Shown here: piece by piece, positions 1-6,811 of the stretch | How positions within the stretch are numbered: the first letter of the stretch is position 1 | How the letters are laid out: each line of letters begins with the position of its first letter | Source: Kiloniellales bacterium | Lineage (GTDB): Bacteria; Pseudomonadota; Alphaproteobacteria; Kiloniellales; JAKSDN01 | Length of the DNA: 15,256 nt | Direction: 5' to 3' | Assembly (NCBI GenBank): GCA_022360075.1 | Contig: JAKSDN010000161.1 | Coordinates: 1 to 15,256, forward strand | Notes under the pieces: generated by a model | What the model saw: only the letters and a program-made list of their open reading frames with translations | Database searches by the model: none | Told to the model about the DNA's origin: nothing | Made by a program: the position numbers and the translations under genes

Positions 1-143
1 GCGCAGGCCCTGCCCGGTCATGTCACACACTGGCGGCGTTCATGTTTCAGGACCAGGCTCACATCCTCCCGTCCCCGGTGGTGATGACATCTTTACTTGA
101 CCGACTATCATTGCCGCGTTGATTCTACAGGCCGCAAGTTCAA

Positions 144-1118
144 TTGGAATGGCTGGGACCCTCACACGTGACACCGACCGCACAACACCTGACATGGATT
201 TTGGGATGTCTTTGCCTGATCGCCTTCGGCGCGCCGACGCTCGCCGCGGAAACAAGCTATCCGCTGCCGCGGGCGAAACCGGCCGTCGTCGGCAACCCCG
301 CCAAGCGGCTGAGGCTTCCGGCGAAGCAATTGTTCGGCGGTCACGCCCTTCCGGCCAGGCTCACGGCCCGGTCCTACGGCGCCTATAACCGCGGCTGTCT
401 GGCGGGCGCGAAGATGCTCGACACGGACGGGCCCAACTGGCAGGCGATGCGCCTGTCGCGCAACCGCAACTGGGGCCATCCCGCGCTCATCGCCTATATC
501 GAAAAGCTCGCCGCCGATGCCAAGAAGCTCGACGGCTGGCCCGGGCTCCTGGTCGGCGACCTGTCGCAGCCGCGCGGCGGCCCGATGCTGTCGGGCCACG
601 CCAGCCATCAGATCGGGCTCGATGCCGACATCTGGCTGCGCCCGGCGCCGGAAAAGCCCCTGAGCGTCGAGGAGCGCGAGAAGATCAGCTCGATTTCGAT
701 GATCAAGGACCGACGCACCCTGAACAAGGCGACCTGGACCGAAGCCCACGCCAGGCTTATCCGCCGCGCGGCCTCCTACCCGCAGGTGGCGCGCATCTTC
801 GTCCATCCGGTGATCAAGAAGGCCTTGTGCGACTGGGCCAAGGGCGACCGCAGGTGGCTGCGCCGCATCAGGCCCTGGTACGGCCACCACTACCACTTCC
901 ACATCCGCCTGTCCTGCCCCAAGGGCAGTCGGGGCTGCAAGAACCAGGGCCCACCGCCCCCCGGCGACGGCTGCGGCCGCAAGCTCGCCTGGTGGCTGTC
1001 CGACAAGCCCTATCCGCCCGAACCGAAGACGAAAAAACCGGTGAAGGTGAAGAAGCCCAGACCCATCACGCTTGCCCAACTGCCCAGGGCATGCCGGGTG
1101 GTGCTCGACGCGGAGTAG
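144..1118 (+). CDS. mepA: Penicillin-insensitive murein endopeptidase MepA
   Basis: Periplasmic zinc endopeptidase of the LAS/MepA family (M74), which cleaves D-Ala-meso-DAP cross-links in peptidoglycan during wall growth. The metal-site motifs are visible: SHQIGLDADIW (His155 and Asp162, the H-x6-D pair) and HHYHFHIR (His251, His253). Conserved Cys residues lie in RGCLAGAK, ALCDWAK, LSCPKGSRGC and DGCGRK. A hydrophobic stretch at about residues 16-35 ending in TLAAET looks like a cleavable signal peptide. The C-terminal tail (about 287-306) is rich in Pro and Lys, a likely flexible wall-binding extension. The start is uncertain: no in-frame ATG precedes the signal peptide. TTG at 144 (in-frame TGA at 120) and GTG at 168 are both possible, and neither has a strong Shine-Dalgarno. 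At about 324 residues it is somewhat longer than the E. coli enzyme, mainly in the tail. The next gene follows after 123 bp on the same strand. Confidence 0.93.
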   Translation: MEWLGPSHVTPTAQHLTWILGCLCLIAFGAPTLAAETSYPLPRAKPAVVGNPAKRLRLPAKQLFGGHALPARLTARSYGAYNRGCLAGAKMLDTDGPNWQAMRLSRNRNWGHPALIAYIEKLAADAKKLDGWPGLLVGDLSQPRGGPMLSGHASHQIGLDADIWLRPAPEKPLSVEEREKISSISMIKDRRTLNKATWTEAHARLIRRAASYPQVARIFVHPVIKKALCDWAKGDRRWLRRIRPWYGHHYHFHIRLSCPKGSRGCKNQGPPPPGDGCGRKLAWWLSDKPYPPEPKTKKPVKVKKPRPITLAQLPRACRVVLDAE

Positions 1119-1241
1119 CCCGACCTCGGGTCTTGTGGTGGCCAGGCGAGCCGGAAACACGGTTGTCAAATTGCCGCTCTAACCTGCATTCTTTGCCGGA
1201 TCGCCGCCGGTGGCGGCAGCCAATGGAAGTGGAAGGACGGA

Positions 1242-2162
1242 ATGAGCACCAAACAGAGCGAGGTTGCGGAAGAATCCTGGATCGAAGCCGAGCTTCAGGA
1301 CAGCTTCGACGAAGAGCTTGAGATGGAGATCGATGACGAACGCATCTCCAAAGAGCTCCGTCAGATTTCGGAGATGAAGCACAAGTCGGCGCTCGGCCGG
1401 CGCGACTACTTCCGCGAGCTCCTCCGGCTGCAGGCGGAACTCGTGAAACTGCAGGACTGGGTCGTCCACACGGGCTACAAGCTGGCGGTACTATTCGAGG
1501 GACGCGATGCCGCGGGCAAGGGCGGCGTGATCAAGCGCATCACCCAGCGTCTCAACCCGCGGGTCTGCCGGGTCGTGGCTCTCCCGGCGCCGTCGGACCG
1601 CGAGAAGCACCAGTGGTACTTTCAGCGCTACGTGCCGCATCTGCCGAGCGCCGGCGAGATCGTGCTGTTCGACCGCTCCTGGTACAACCGCGCCGGCGTC
1701 GAGCGGGTCATGGAGTTCGCGTCGGCCGCGGAGGTCGATCAGTTCTTCTACGACGTGCCCGAGTTCGAGCGCATGATCGAGCGCTCGGGCATCAAGCTGA
1801 TCAAATACTGGTTCTCCATCACCGACCAGGAGCAGCAGCTCCGCTTCATGATGCGCATCTACGATCCGATGAAGCAGTGGAAGCTGAGCCCCATGGACCT
1901 GCAGTCGCGGGTCCGCTGGGAGGAATACACCAAGGTGAAGGAGGAGATGCTGGAGCGGACCAACATCCCCGAAGCGCCCTGGTGGATCGTCGAGGGCAAC
2001 GACAAGAAGCGGGCGAGGCTGAACTGCATCCATCACCTGCTTGGGCAGGTGCCCTACGAGGAGGTGCCGCAAGAGCAGGTCGCGCTGCCGGAGCGGGTCT
2101 TCAATCCGGACTATGAGCGCGCGGTCTTGCCCCAAGATCTCTATGTCCCGCAGATTTACTAG
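1242..2162 (+). CDS. ppk2: Polyphosphate kinase 2 (PPK2 family)
   Basis: Cytosolic PPK2-family kinase of 306 residues, transferring phosphate between polyphosphate and nucleoside di- or triphosphates. Walker A is GRDAAGKGG (residues 87-95) and Walker B is IVLFDRSWYNR (140-150), both typical of PPK2. The lid region follows around residues 200-225 (RIYDPMKQWKLSPMD). The single catalytic domain and the N-terminal acidic extension (residues 1-40) fit the short one-domain (class I-like) group, whose usual reaction is polyP-driven ADP to ATP. The class assignment is inference, because class III enzymes have the same length and motifs. The ATG at 1242 has GGAAGG at 1231-1236 as ribosome binding site. 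A small cupin gene starts 49 bp after the stop and may be co-transcribed. No ppk1 or exopolyphosphatase gene is nearby. Confidence 0.93.
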   Translation: MSTKQSEVAEESWIEAELQDSFDEELEMEIDDERISKELRQISEMKHKSALGRRDYFRELLRLQAELVKLQDWVVHTGYKLAVLFEGRDAAGKGGVIKRITQRLNPRVCRVVALPAPSDREKHQWYFQRYVPHLPSAGEIVLFDRSWYNRAGVERVMEFASAAEVDQFFYDVPEFERMIERSGIKLIKYWFSITDQEQQLRFMMRIYDPMKQWKLSPMDLQSRVRWEEYTKVKEEMLERTNIPEAPWWIVEGNDKKRARLNCIHHLLGQVPYEEVPQEQVALPERVFNPDYERAVLPQDLYVPQIY

Positions 2163-2211
2163 GGCCAGGCGCGAGAACCATGGTGCAGAAACCGCACAGG
2201 ACCGACGAGAC

Positions 2212-2601
2212 ATGACCAAGGCAGTCGATATCCAGGCAGAGCTTGCGGGCCGGCCCTTTTTGAAGGATCGCACGAAGGACAGCGACGCCGGCGAGGCCTT
2301 CGCCGAGCTGGCGCGCTTCGGCGAGGGCGGAATCTTCGCCGGGAGCTTTTCCGGCGACAGCGCCTGGGAGCGCCACCGCCAGGGCGACGAGCTGGTCCAC
2401 ATCCTCTCCGGCGCGGCGCAGCTCACCCTCATGACCGACAGCGGTGCGCAGACGCTCGAACTGAAGGCCGGGATGCTCACCGTCGTGCCGCGCGGCACCT
2501 GGCACCGCTTCCACGCACCGGACGGCGTTACCCTCCTGACCGCGACCCCGCAGCCGACTGACCACAGCCTGGCCGACGACCCGCGCGACGAAGACGGGTG
2601 A
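2212..2601 (+). CDS. Small single-domain cupin protein
   Basis: A 129-residue protein forming one cupin beta-barrel (Cupin_2 type). Motif 1 is WERHRQGDELVHILSG (52-67), where the usual metal-binding HxH appears as E53-R-H55, followed by E60 and G67. Motif 2 is VVPRGTWHRFHAP (91-103) with H98. A metal site from Glu53/His55/Glu60/His98 is possible but not certain. The substrate is unknown; family members range from isomerases to small-ligand sensors. The ATG at 2212 is preferred because the in-frame sequence upstream lies inside ppk2 and reads as Arg/Ser-rich out-of-frame translation. The gene follows ppk2 by 49 bp with no terminator visible between them, so co-transcription is likely. The acidic C-terminus (DHSLADDPRDEDG) looks unstructured. 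Confidence 0.85.
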   Translation: MTKAVDIQAELAGRPFLKDRTKDSDAGEAFAELARFGEGGIFAGSFSGDSAWERHRQGDELVHILSGAAQLTLMTDSGAQTLELKAGMLTVVPRGTWHRFHAPDGVTLLTATPQPTDHSLADDPRDEDG

Positions 2602-2630
2602 AGGCGGGCGTTCGAGTCGCCCTCAAGGCC

Positions 2631-2723
2631 CGTCATTGCGAGCTGGCGTAAGCCGGCGCGGCAATCCAGAGCAACCGTTCAGGCAACTGCCAAATGGATT
2701 GCGTCGCTCCGCTCGCAATGACG
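2631..2723. repeat. 93-bp intergenic hairpin repeat, copy 1
   Basis: The ends are perfect 12-bp inverted repeats: CGTCATTGCGAG (2631-2642) and CTCGCAATGACG (2712-2723). Nested inside is a second inverted pair, GCAATCCA (2661-2668) and TGGATTGC (2695-2702). Copy 2 at 6655-6747 has the same length and is identical at 77 of 93 positions by hand alignment, with most differences in the central loop. This is a dispersed palindromic intergenic element of a type common in alphaproteobacterial genomes. It sits just downstream of the cupin gene and could fold in RNA as a 3' stabilising or terminating stem. The rest of the 292-bp gap up to amt (2724-2893) holds an A-rich patch around 2766-2788 and no gene I can support. 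Confidence 0.85.
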
Positions 2724-2879
2724 GATTTCGCCAGTGCCTCCTAATCAAAGCACCTCCCCGGCCCTACTTTACAAAATGAAACAATTGAATCCGCCTCCGA
2801 CACGCGCCTGAAACCGCTCCCGCCTATCTGGCCCGGATAAGCGCCCTGGAAAGCCGGGCGCGTTGCCTTCCCTTTCGTC

Positions 2880-2885
2880 AAGGAG
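2880..2885 (+). promoter_or_regulatory. Ribosome binding site of amt
   Basis: AAGGAG lies eight bases before the ATG at 2894. It selects this start over the out-of-frame ATG at 2887, which is only one base away from the motif. Confidence 0.7.
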
Positions 2886-2893
2886 CATGTCGA

Positions 2894-4240
2894 ATGTTCG
2901 CCTCAACGAACCGGGTGTTCCGACACCCGTCGGGCCGCGTCACCGCGGCCATCGGCGCCGGACTCCTCGCCTTGACGCTCGCCACGCCGGCGCGCGCCGA
3001 GGTCTCGGGCGAGACGGCTTTCGTTCTCAACACCTTCTCTTTCCTCGTGCACGGCTTCCTCGTGCTCTGGATGGCCGCCGGCTTCGCGATGCTCGAGGCC
3101 GGTCTCGTGCGGACCAAGAGCGTCACCACGATCCTGGTCAAGAACATCTCTCTCTTCTCCATCGCCGGGCTCGCCTACTACCTCGTCGGCTACAACCTGA
3201 TGTACGACGGCGTCGACGGCGGCTGGTTCGGCTCGCCGGGCATCTGGCGCGCGGACGACGGCGCGGCCCTGAACGGCGACTTCAGCGCGGGTTACGCCGG
3301 TGCCTCCGACTGGTTCTTCCAGATGGTCTTCGTGGCGACGGCCGCCTCGATCGTCTCGGGCGCCCTGGCCGAGCGCGTCAAGCTCTGGCCCTTCCTGACT
3401 TTCGTCCTGATCCTGACCGCGTTCATCTATCCGGTGACCGGGTCCTGGGTCTGGGGCGGCGGCTGGCTGTCCGGGCTGGGCTTCGCCGACTTCGCCGGCT
3501 CGACCCTGGTGCATTCGGTGGGCGGCTGGGCGGCCCTGACCGGCGCCGTCATCCTGGGCGCGCGGCGCGACAAGTACGACGCCAACGGGCGCAGCCGGCC
3601 GATGCCGGGCTCCTCCCTCCCGCTGGCCACGCTCGGCACCTTCATCCTCTGGCTCGGCTGGCTGGGCTTCAACGGCGGCTCGCAGCTCGCCATGGGCAGC
3701 GCGGCCGACGTGATCGCGATCGCCAACATCTACGTCAACACGACCATGGCCTCGGCCGCCGGCGTGGTCGCCGCGATCGCCTTGAGCCAGATCGCCTACC
3801 GCCGGGTCGACCTGACCATGGCGCTGAACGGCGCCCTGGCCGGCCTGGTCAGCATCACCGCGGGGCCGGACAGCCCGAGCGTCGGCGTCGCCTGCATGAT
3901 CGGCGCCGTGGGCGGGGCGCTGGTGGTCGCCTTCACGCCGCTGCTCGACCGCTTCAAGATCGACGACGTGGTCGGCGCCATTCCGGTGCACCTGGTGGCC
4001 GGGATCTGGGGCACGCTCGCGGTTCCCCTGACCAACCCCGAGACCAGCTTCAGCGTGCAGTTCACCGGAGTCGCGGCCATCGCCGTCTTCGTGATCGCCA
4101 CCACCTCGCTGGTGTGGTTCGCGCTGAAGATCACCGTCGGCCTCAGGCTCACCGATGGCGACGAGGCCCGGGGAGTCGACGAGGTCGAAACCGGCATGCG
4201 GGCCTATCCCGAGTTCGGGATCCCTTCTTCCCGCTTCTAA
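2894..4240 (+). CDS. amt: Ammonium transporter (Amt/AmtB family)
   Basis: Inner-membrane ammonium channel of 448 residues, normally a trimer. A signal peptide is visible at residues 1-35, ending in ATPARA before EVSGE, as in many bacterial Amt precursors. About eleven hydrophobic segments follow. The twin pore histidines are His207 (STLVHSVGG) and His366 (IPVHLVAGIWG). The conserved DFAGSTLVH places Asp199 eight residues before the first His, the same spacing as Asp160/His168 in E. coli AmtB. The stretch GWLGFNGGS is also conserved. The DDVVGAIPVHLVAGIWGT region resembles the cyanobacterial/plant-like Amt1 branch more than E. coli AmtB (inference). The ATG at 2894 has AGGAG at 2881-2885, eight bases upstream. 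No glnK/glnB gene, the usual partner, flanks it. A strong intrinsic terminator follows at 4282-4313. Confidence 0.95.
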   Translation: MFASTNRVFRHPSGRVTAAIGAGLLALTLATPARAEVSGETAFVLNTFSFLVHGFLVLWMAAGFAMLEAGLVRTKSVTTILVKNISLFSIAGLAYYLVGYNLMYDGVDGGWFGSPGIWRADDGAALNGDFSAGYAGASDWFFQMVFVATAASIVSGALAERVKLWPFLTFVLILTAFIYPVTGSWVWGGGWLSGLGFADFAGSTLVHSVGGWAALTGAVILGARRDKYDANGRSRPMPGSSLPLATLGTFILWLGWLGFNGGSQLAMGSAADVIAIANIYVNTTMASAAGVVAAIALSQIAYRRVDLTMALNGALAGLVSITAGPDSPSVGVACMIGAVGGALVVAFTPLLDRFKIDDVVGAIPVHLVAGIWGTLAVPLTNPETSFSVQFTGVAAIAVFVIATTSLVWFALKITVGLRLTDGDEARGVDEVETGMRAYPEFGIPSSRF

Positions 4241-4281
4241 ACCACAGGAGACCGTCGCCCAGGACGGAACTTTCCGACAAG

Positions 4282-4313
4282 CGCCCTCCCCTCGAACGAG
4301 GGGAGGGCGTTTT
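4282..4313 (+). terminator. Rho-independent terminator of amt
   Basis: A perfect 12-bp G+C-rich stem, CGCCCTCCCCTC (4282-4293) with GAGGGGAGGGCG (4298-4309), has a four-base GAAC loop and is followed directly by TTTT (4310-4313). It starts 41 bases after the amt stop and separates amt transcription from the glutaminase gene downstream. Confidence 0.88.
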
Positions 4314-4473
4314 CCCGTGCGAAGGCCGTGACGTGTCTCCGCCGGATACAAAGGAAACGCAGTCGTGAAGCGCGAGACATCGGCCTGAAACGTCGCCGCA
4401 CCAGATAGCCTTTGCGGGTTAACTCACGCCCGCCCAACGCAGAGCATTCAACGCCTCGAGTCGGAGATCGACC

Positions 4474-6609
4474 ATGTCCGTCGACAAGAGCGGCATCGCG
4501 CGCAGAAAACGTCCCGTCGGGTCCAAGAGCCGGGCGCACGGCGAGCCACTGAGAGTCGTCTCGAGCGCGCCTGGCGACACGGCGCGGGCGCAGTCGATCG
4601 ACGTCCGCGAGGAGCGGCTGTTCCGCTCGCTCGACATCGACAACAACGAGAAGGTCAGGCGCAGCGATCTCGAGCGCATGCTGGCCAACGCCGGCCTGCG
4701 CCCCGACGACATCCGGCTGCGCGAAAGCATGACGGCCCTCGAAGGCTTCCTGCGCGCGGCGGAGGATCCGGCCGAGGCGGTGCCGGAGAAGGAAATCCCG
4801 AAAGACAGCTTCTGCAAGGCGATCCGCAACAACATCCTGCTGATCGAGCGCGCCCTGCAGGGCAATATGATGATCCCGGACTTCGCCGACTTCTGCCGGG
4901 ACATCGACCAGATCTACGAGACGACGCGGACGAGCCGGTCGGGAGCGCCGGCCGACTACATCCCTCAGCTCAACCTCAAGGAGCCCGAGGTCGACCAGTA
5001 CGGCGTCGCGCTCTGCACCGTCGACGGCCAGCGCTACGCGGTCGGCGATGCCGACGTTTTCTTCCCCTCTGAATCGACCTGCAAGCCGATCAACTACTGC
5101 CTGGCCCTCGAGGAGCACGGCGCCGAAGCGGTTCACGCCGCGATCGGACACGAGCCTAGCGGCGCGAGCTTCAACGAGCTGGCCCTGAACAAGCAGAACC
5201 GCCCCCACAACCCGATGATCAACGCCGGCGCGATCATGAGCTGCGCGCTGATCAAGCTCCGCGACAAGCGCCGGAGCAAGGCTCAGGCCGGCATGAGCGA
5301 GCTCGAGGCCCGCGGCTGGGCCGGCGCGCGCTTCGACTACGTCATGGAGCGCTGGCAGGAACTTTGCGGCGGCGAGAAACCGCGCTTCAGCACGCCGGTG
5401 TTCCTGTCGGAGCGCGAGACCGCCGACCGCAACTTCGCGCTGGCCTACTACATGCGCGAGAAGGGCGCCTTCCCCGCCGACGTCGATCTGCACGACGTGC
5501 TGGAGTTCCACTTCCAGTGCTGCTCGATCGAGGTCACGGCCGAGATGATGTCCGTGGTCGCGGCCACCCTGGCCAACGGCGGGATCTGCCCGATCTCCGG
5601 CGTGCGGGTGTTCAAGACCGAGACCGTTCAGAACTGCCTGTCGCTCATGTCCTCCTGCGGCATGTACGACTACTCGGGCGAATTCGCCTTCACCATCGGG
5701 CTACCGGCCAAGAGCGGCGTGTCGGGTGCGATCATGATCGTGGTGCCCAATGTCATGGGTTTCTGCACCTGGTCGCCGCGCCTCGACGAGCACGGCAACT
5801 CCGTGCGCGGAATCGAGTTCTGCAAGCAGCTCGTAAAGTCCTTCAACTTCCACAACTACGACATCCTGACCGGCGCCTCGGGCAAGAACGACCCGCGGAT
5901 CAGCCGCACGCGCTGGCAGGCGATCAAGGTCAACGAGCTGGTCTGGGCGGCGAGCAAGGGCGACCTCGGCGCCATCGAGCATCAGCTCCAGCGCGGCGCC
6001 GTGCTGAGCTGCGCCGACTACGACCTGCGCACCCCGCTGCACCTGGCGGCCGCCGAGAATCAGGCCGAGGTCGTGCGCTTCTTCATCGAGCGCAAGGCCA
6101 GAAGCGAGGGCGAAGGCAAGGGCGAAAACGAGATCGACCTCAATCCCCGCGACCGCTGGGGCGGCACGCCGCTCGACGACGCCTATCTGCACGACCACGG
6201 CGCGATCATCGAGCTGCTCGAGCAGGCCGGCGGCCATCGCGGCAAAACCAGCTTCCCGCCGGAGATCGGCCTGCTGCCGGTCGCCGCGGGCCTGCAGGCG
6301 GAATCGCACAAGACGGCGGAGATGATCTGGGCGACCAGCGCCGGCGATGTACAGACCGTCTACCGCCTGGTGGCGCAGGGCATCCCCCTCGACATCGCCG
6401 ACTACGACCTGCGCACGCCGCTGCACCTGGCCGCGGCGGAAGGCCACGCCAAGGTCGTGAGCTACTTCATCGTTCAGAAGGCCGCGCTCAATCCCCGCGA
6501 CCGCTGGGGCAACACGCCCTTGGACGACGCCCGCCGCCACGGCCGGGATGATGTCGCGGCCCTGCTGGAAAGCGCCGGCGGCAAGCCCGGCCGCGCGCTC
6601 GCGGGTTGA
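4474..6609 (+). CDS. glsA: Kidney-type-like glutaminase with EF-hand-like and ankyrin domains
   Basis: Serine-dependent glutaminase converting L-glutamine to glutamate and ammonia, with the multidomain layout of animal GLS. Residues about 45-150 form a helical EF-hand-like domain (DIDNNEKVRRSDLE at 54-67). Residues about 158-470 are the glutaminase domain. Residues 486-588 and 614-703 are two ankyrin blocks. Catalytic Ser201 and Lys204 sit in ESTCKP. Tyr162 (DYIPQL), Asn250 (INAGAI), Glu313 and Asn320 (SERETADRN), Tyr398 (GMYDYSG) and Val416 (KSGV) match human Tyr249, Asn335, Glu381, Asn388, Tyr466 and Val484. The position of human Tyr414 is His346 here. At 711 residues it is more than twice the length of ordinary bacterial glutaminases (about 310). 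There is no signal peptide, so it is probably cytosolic. The ATG at 4474 has CGGAG at 4462-4466. It follows amt, behind a terminator, so it needs its own promoter in 4314-4473; I could not identify one. Confidence 0.93.
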   Translation: MSVDKSGIARRKRPVGSKSRAHGEPLRVVSSAPGDTARAQSIDVREERLFRSLDIDNNEKVRRSDLERMLANAGLRPDDIRLRESMTALEGFLRAAEDPAEAVPEKEIPKDSFCKAIRNNILLIERALQGNMMIPDFADFCRDIDQIYETTRTSRSGAPADYIPQLNLKEPEVDQYGVALCTVDGQRYAVGDADVFFPSESTCKPINYCLALEEHGAEAVHAAIGHEPSGASFNELALNKQNRPHNPMINAGAIMSCALIKLRDKRRSKAQAGMSELEARGWAGARFDYVMERWQELCGGEKPRFSTPVFLSERETADRNFALAYYMREKGAFPADVDLHDVLEFHFQCCSIEVTAEMMSVVAATLANGGICPISGVRVFKTETVQNCLSLMSSCGMYDYSGEFAFTIGLPAKSGVSGAIMIVVPNVMGFCTWSPRLDEHGNSVRGIEFCKQLVKSFNFHNYDILTGASGKNDPRISRTRWQAIKVNELVWAASKGDLGAIEHQLQRGAVLSCADYDLRTPLHLAAAENQAEVVRFFIERKARSEGEGKGENEIDLNPRDRWGGTPLDDAYLHDHGAIIELLEQAGGHRGKTSFPPEIGLLPVAAGLQAESHKTAEMIWATSAGDVQTVYRLVAQGIPLDIADYDLRTPLHLAAAEGHAKVVSYFIVQKAALNPRDRWGNTPLDDARRHGRDDVAALLESAGGKPGRALAG

Positions 6610-6654
6610 GGTTCACGGCAAGTTGGCTGTAGGGCGCGGCGCCACAGCGAGCGT

Positions 6655-6747
6655 CGTCATTGCGAGCCGGCCCCAGCCGGCGCGGCAATCCAGAGCCACC
6701 GCTCGGGCGGCAGCGGGCTGGATTGCTTCGCTTCGCTCGCAATGACG
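6655..6747. repeat. 93-bp intergenic hairpin repeat, copy 2
   Basis: Same element as at 2631-2723. The outer arms are CGTCATTGCGAG (6655-6666) and CTCGCAATGACG (6736-6747). The inner arms are GCAATCCAG (6685-6693) and CTGGATTGC (6718-6726). It lies in the 202-bp convergent junction between the glutaminase gene and the chemotaxis gene on the other strand, where a long stem could help end transcripts from both sides. A smaller stem, GCTGT (6626-6630) with ACAGC (6644-6648), precedes it but has no T-run. Confidence 0.85.
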
Positions 6748-6811
6748 GCTTGGTGACGGCCACCGATTTGCCGTCTCCCAGCACCCAGCGTCGGATCTCC
6801 ACGAGCGGCGA

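Noticed and set aside
97..126. Promoter upstream of mepA (TTGACC and TATCAT)
   Set aside because: The two hexamers are only four bases apart and neither has a good partner at 16-18 bp.
1..143. A gene end or start at the left edge
   Set aside because: Frames here are short and have no recognisable protein; a minus-strand ATG at 21 would leave only seven codons in the window.
162..1169. Long minus-strand open frame opposite mepA
   Set aside because: It is a high-GC shadow of mepA with Arg/Ala/Gly-rich composition and no domain. The same holds for the long frames opposite ppk2, amt, the glutaminase and uvrC.
1203..1217. GCCGCC-GGT-GGCGGC hairpin before ppk2
   Set aside because: Short, with a three-base loop and no T-run; expected by chance in this base composition.
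2832..2866. Possible sigma-54 (-24/-12) promoter before amt
   Set aside because: TGGCCCG near 2832 and TGGAAAG near 2848 match the -24 half only. The -12 half is missing or wrongly spaced, and no NtrC palindrome (GCAC-N6-GTGC type) is visible.
6626..6648. Terminator stem after the glutaminase gene
   Set aside because: A stem exists, but it has no T-run on either strand; the adjacent 93-bp repeat is the stronger structural feature.
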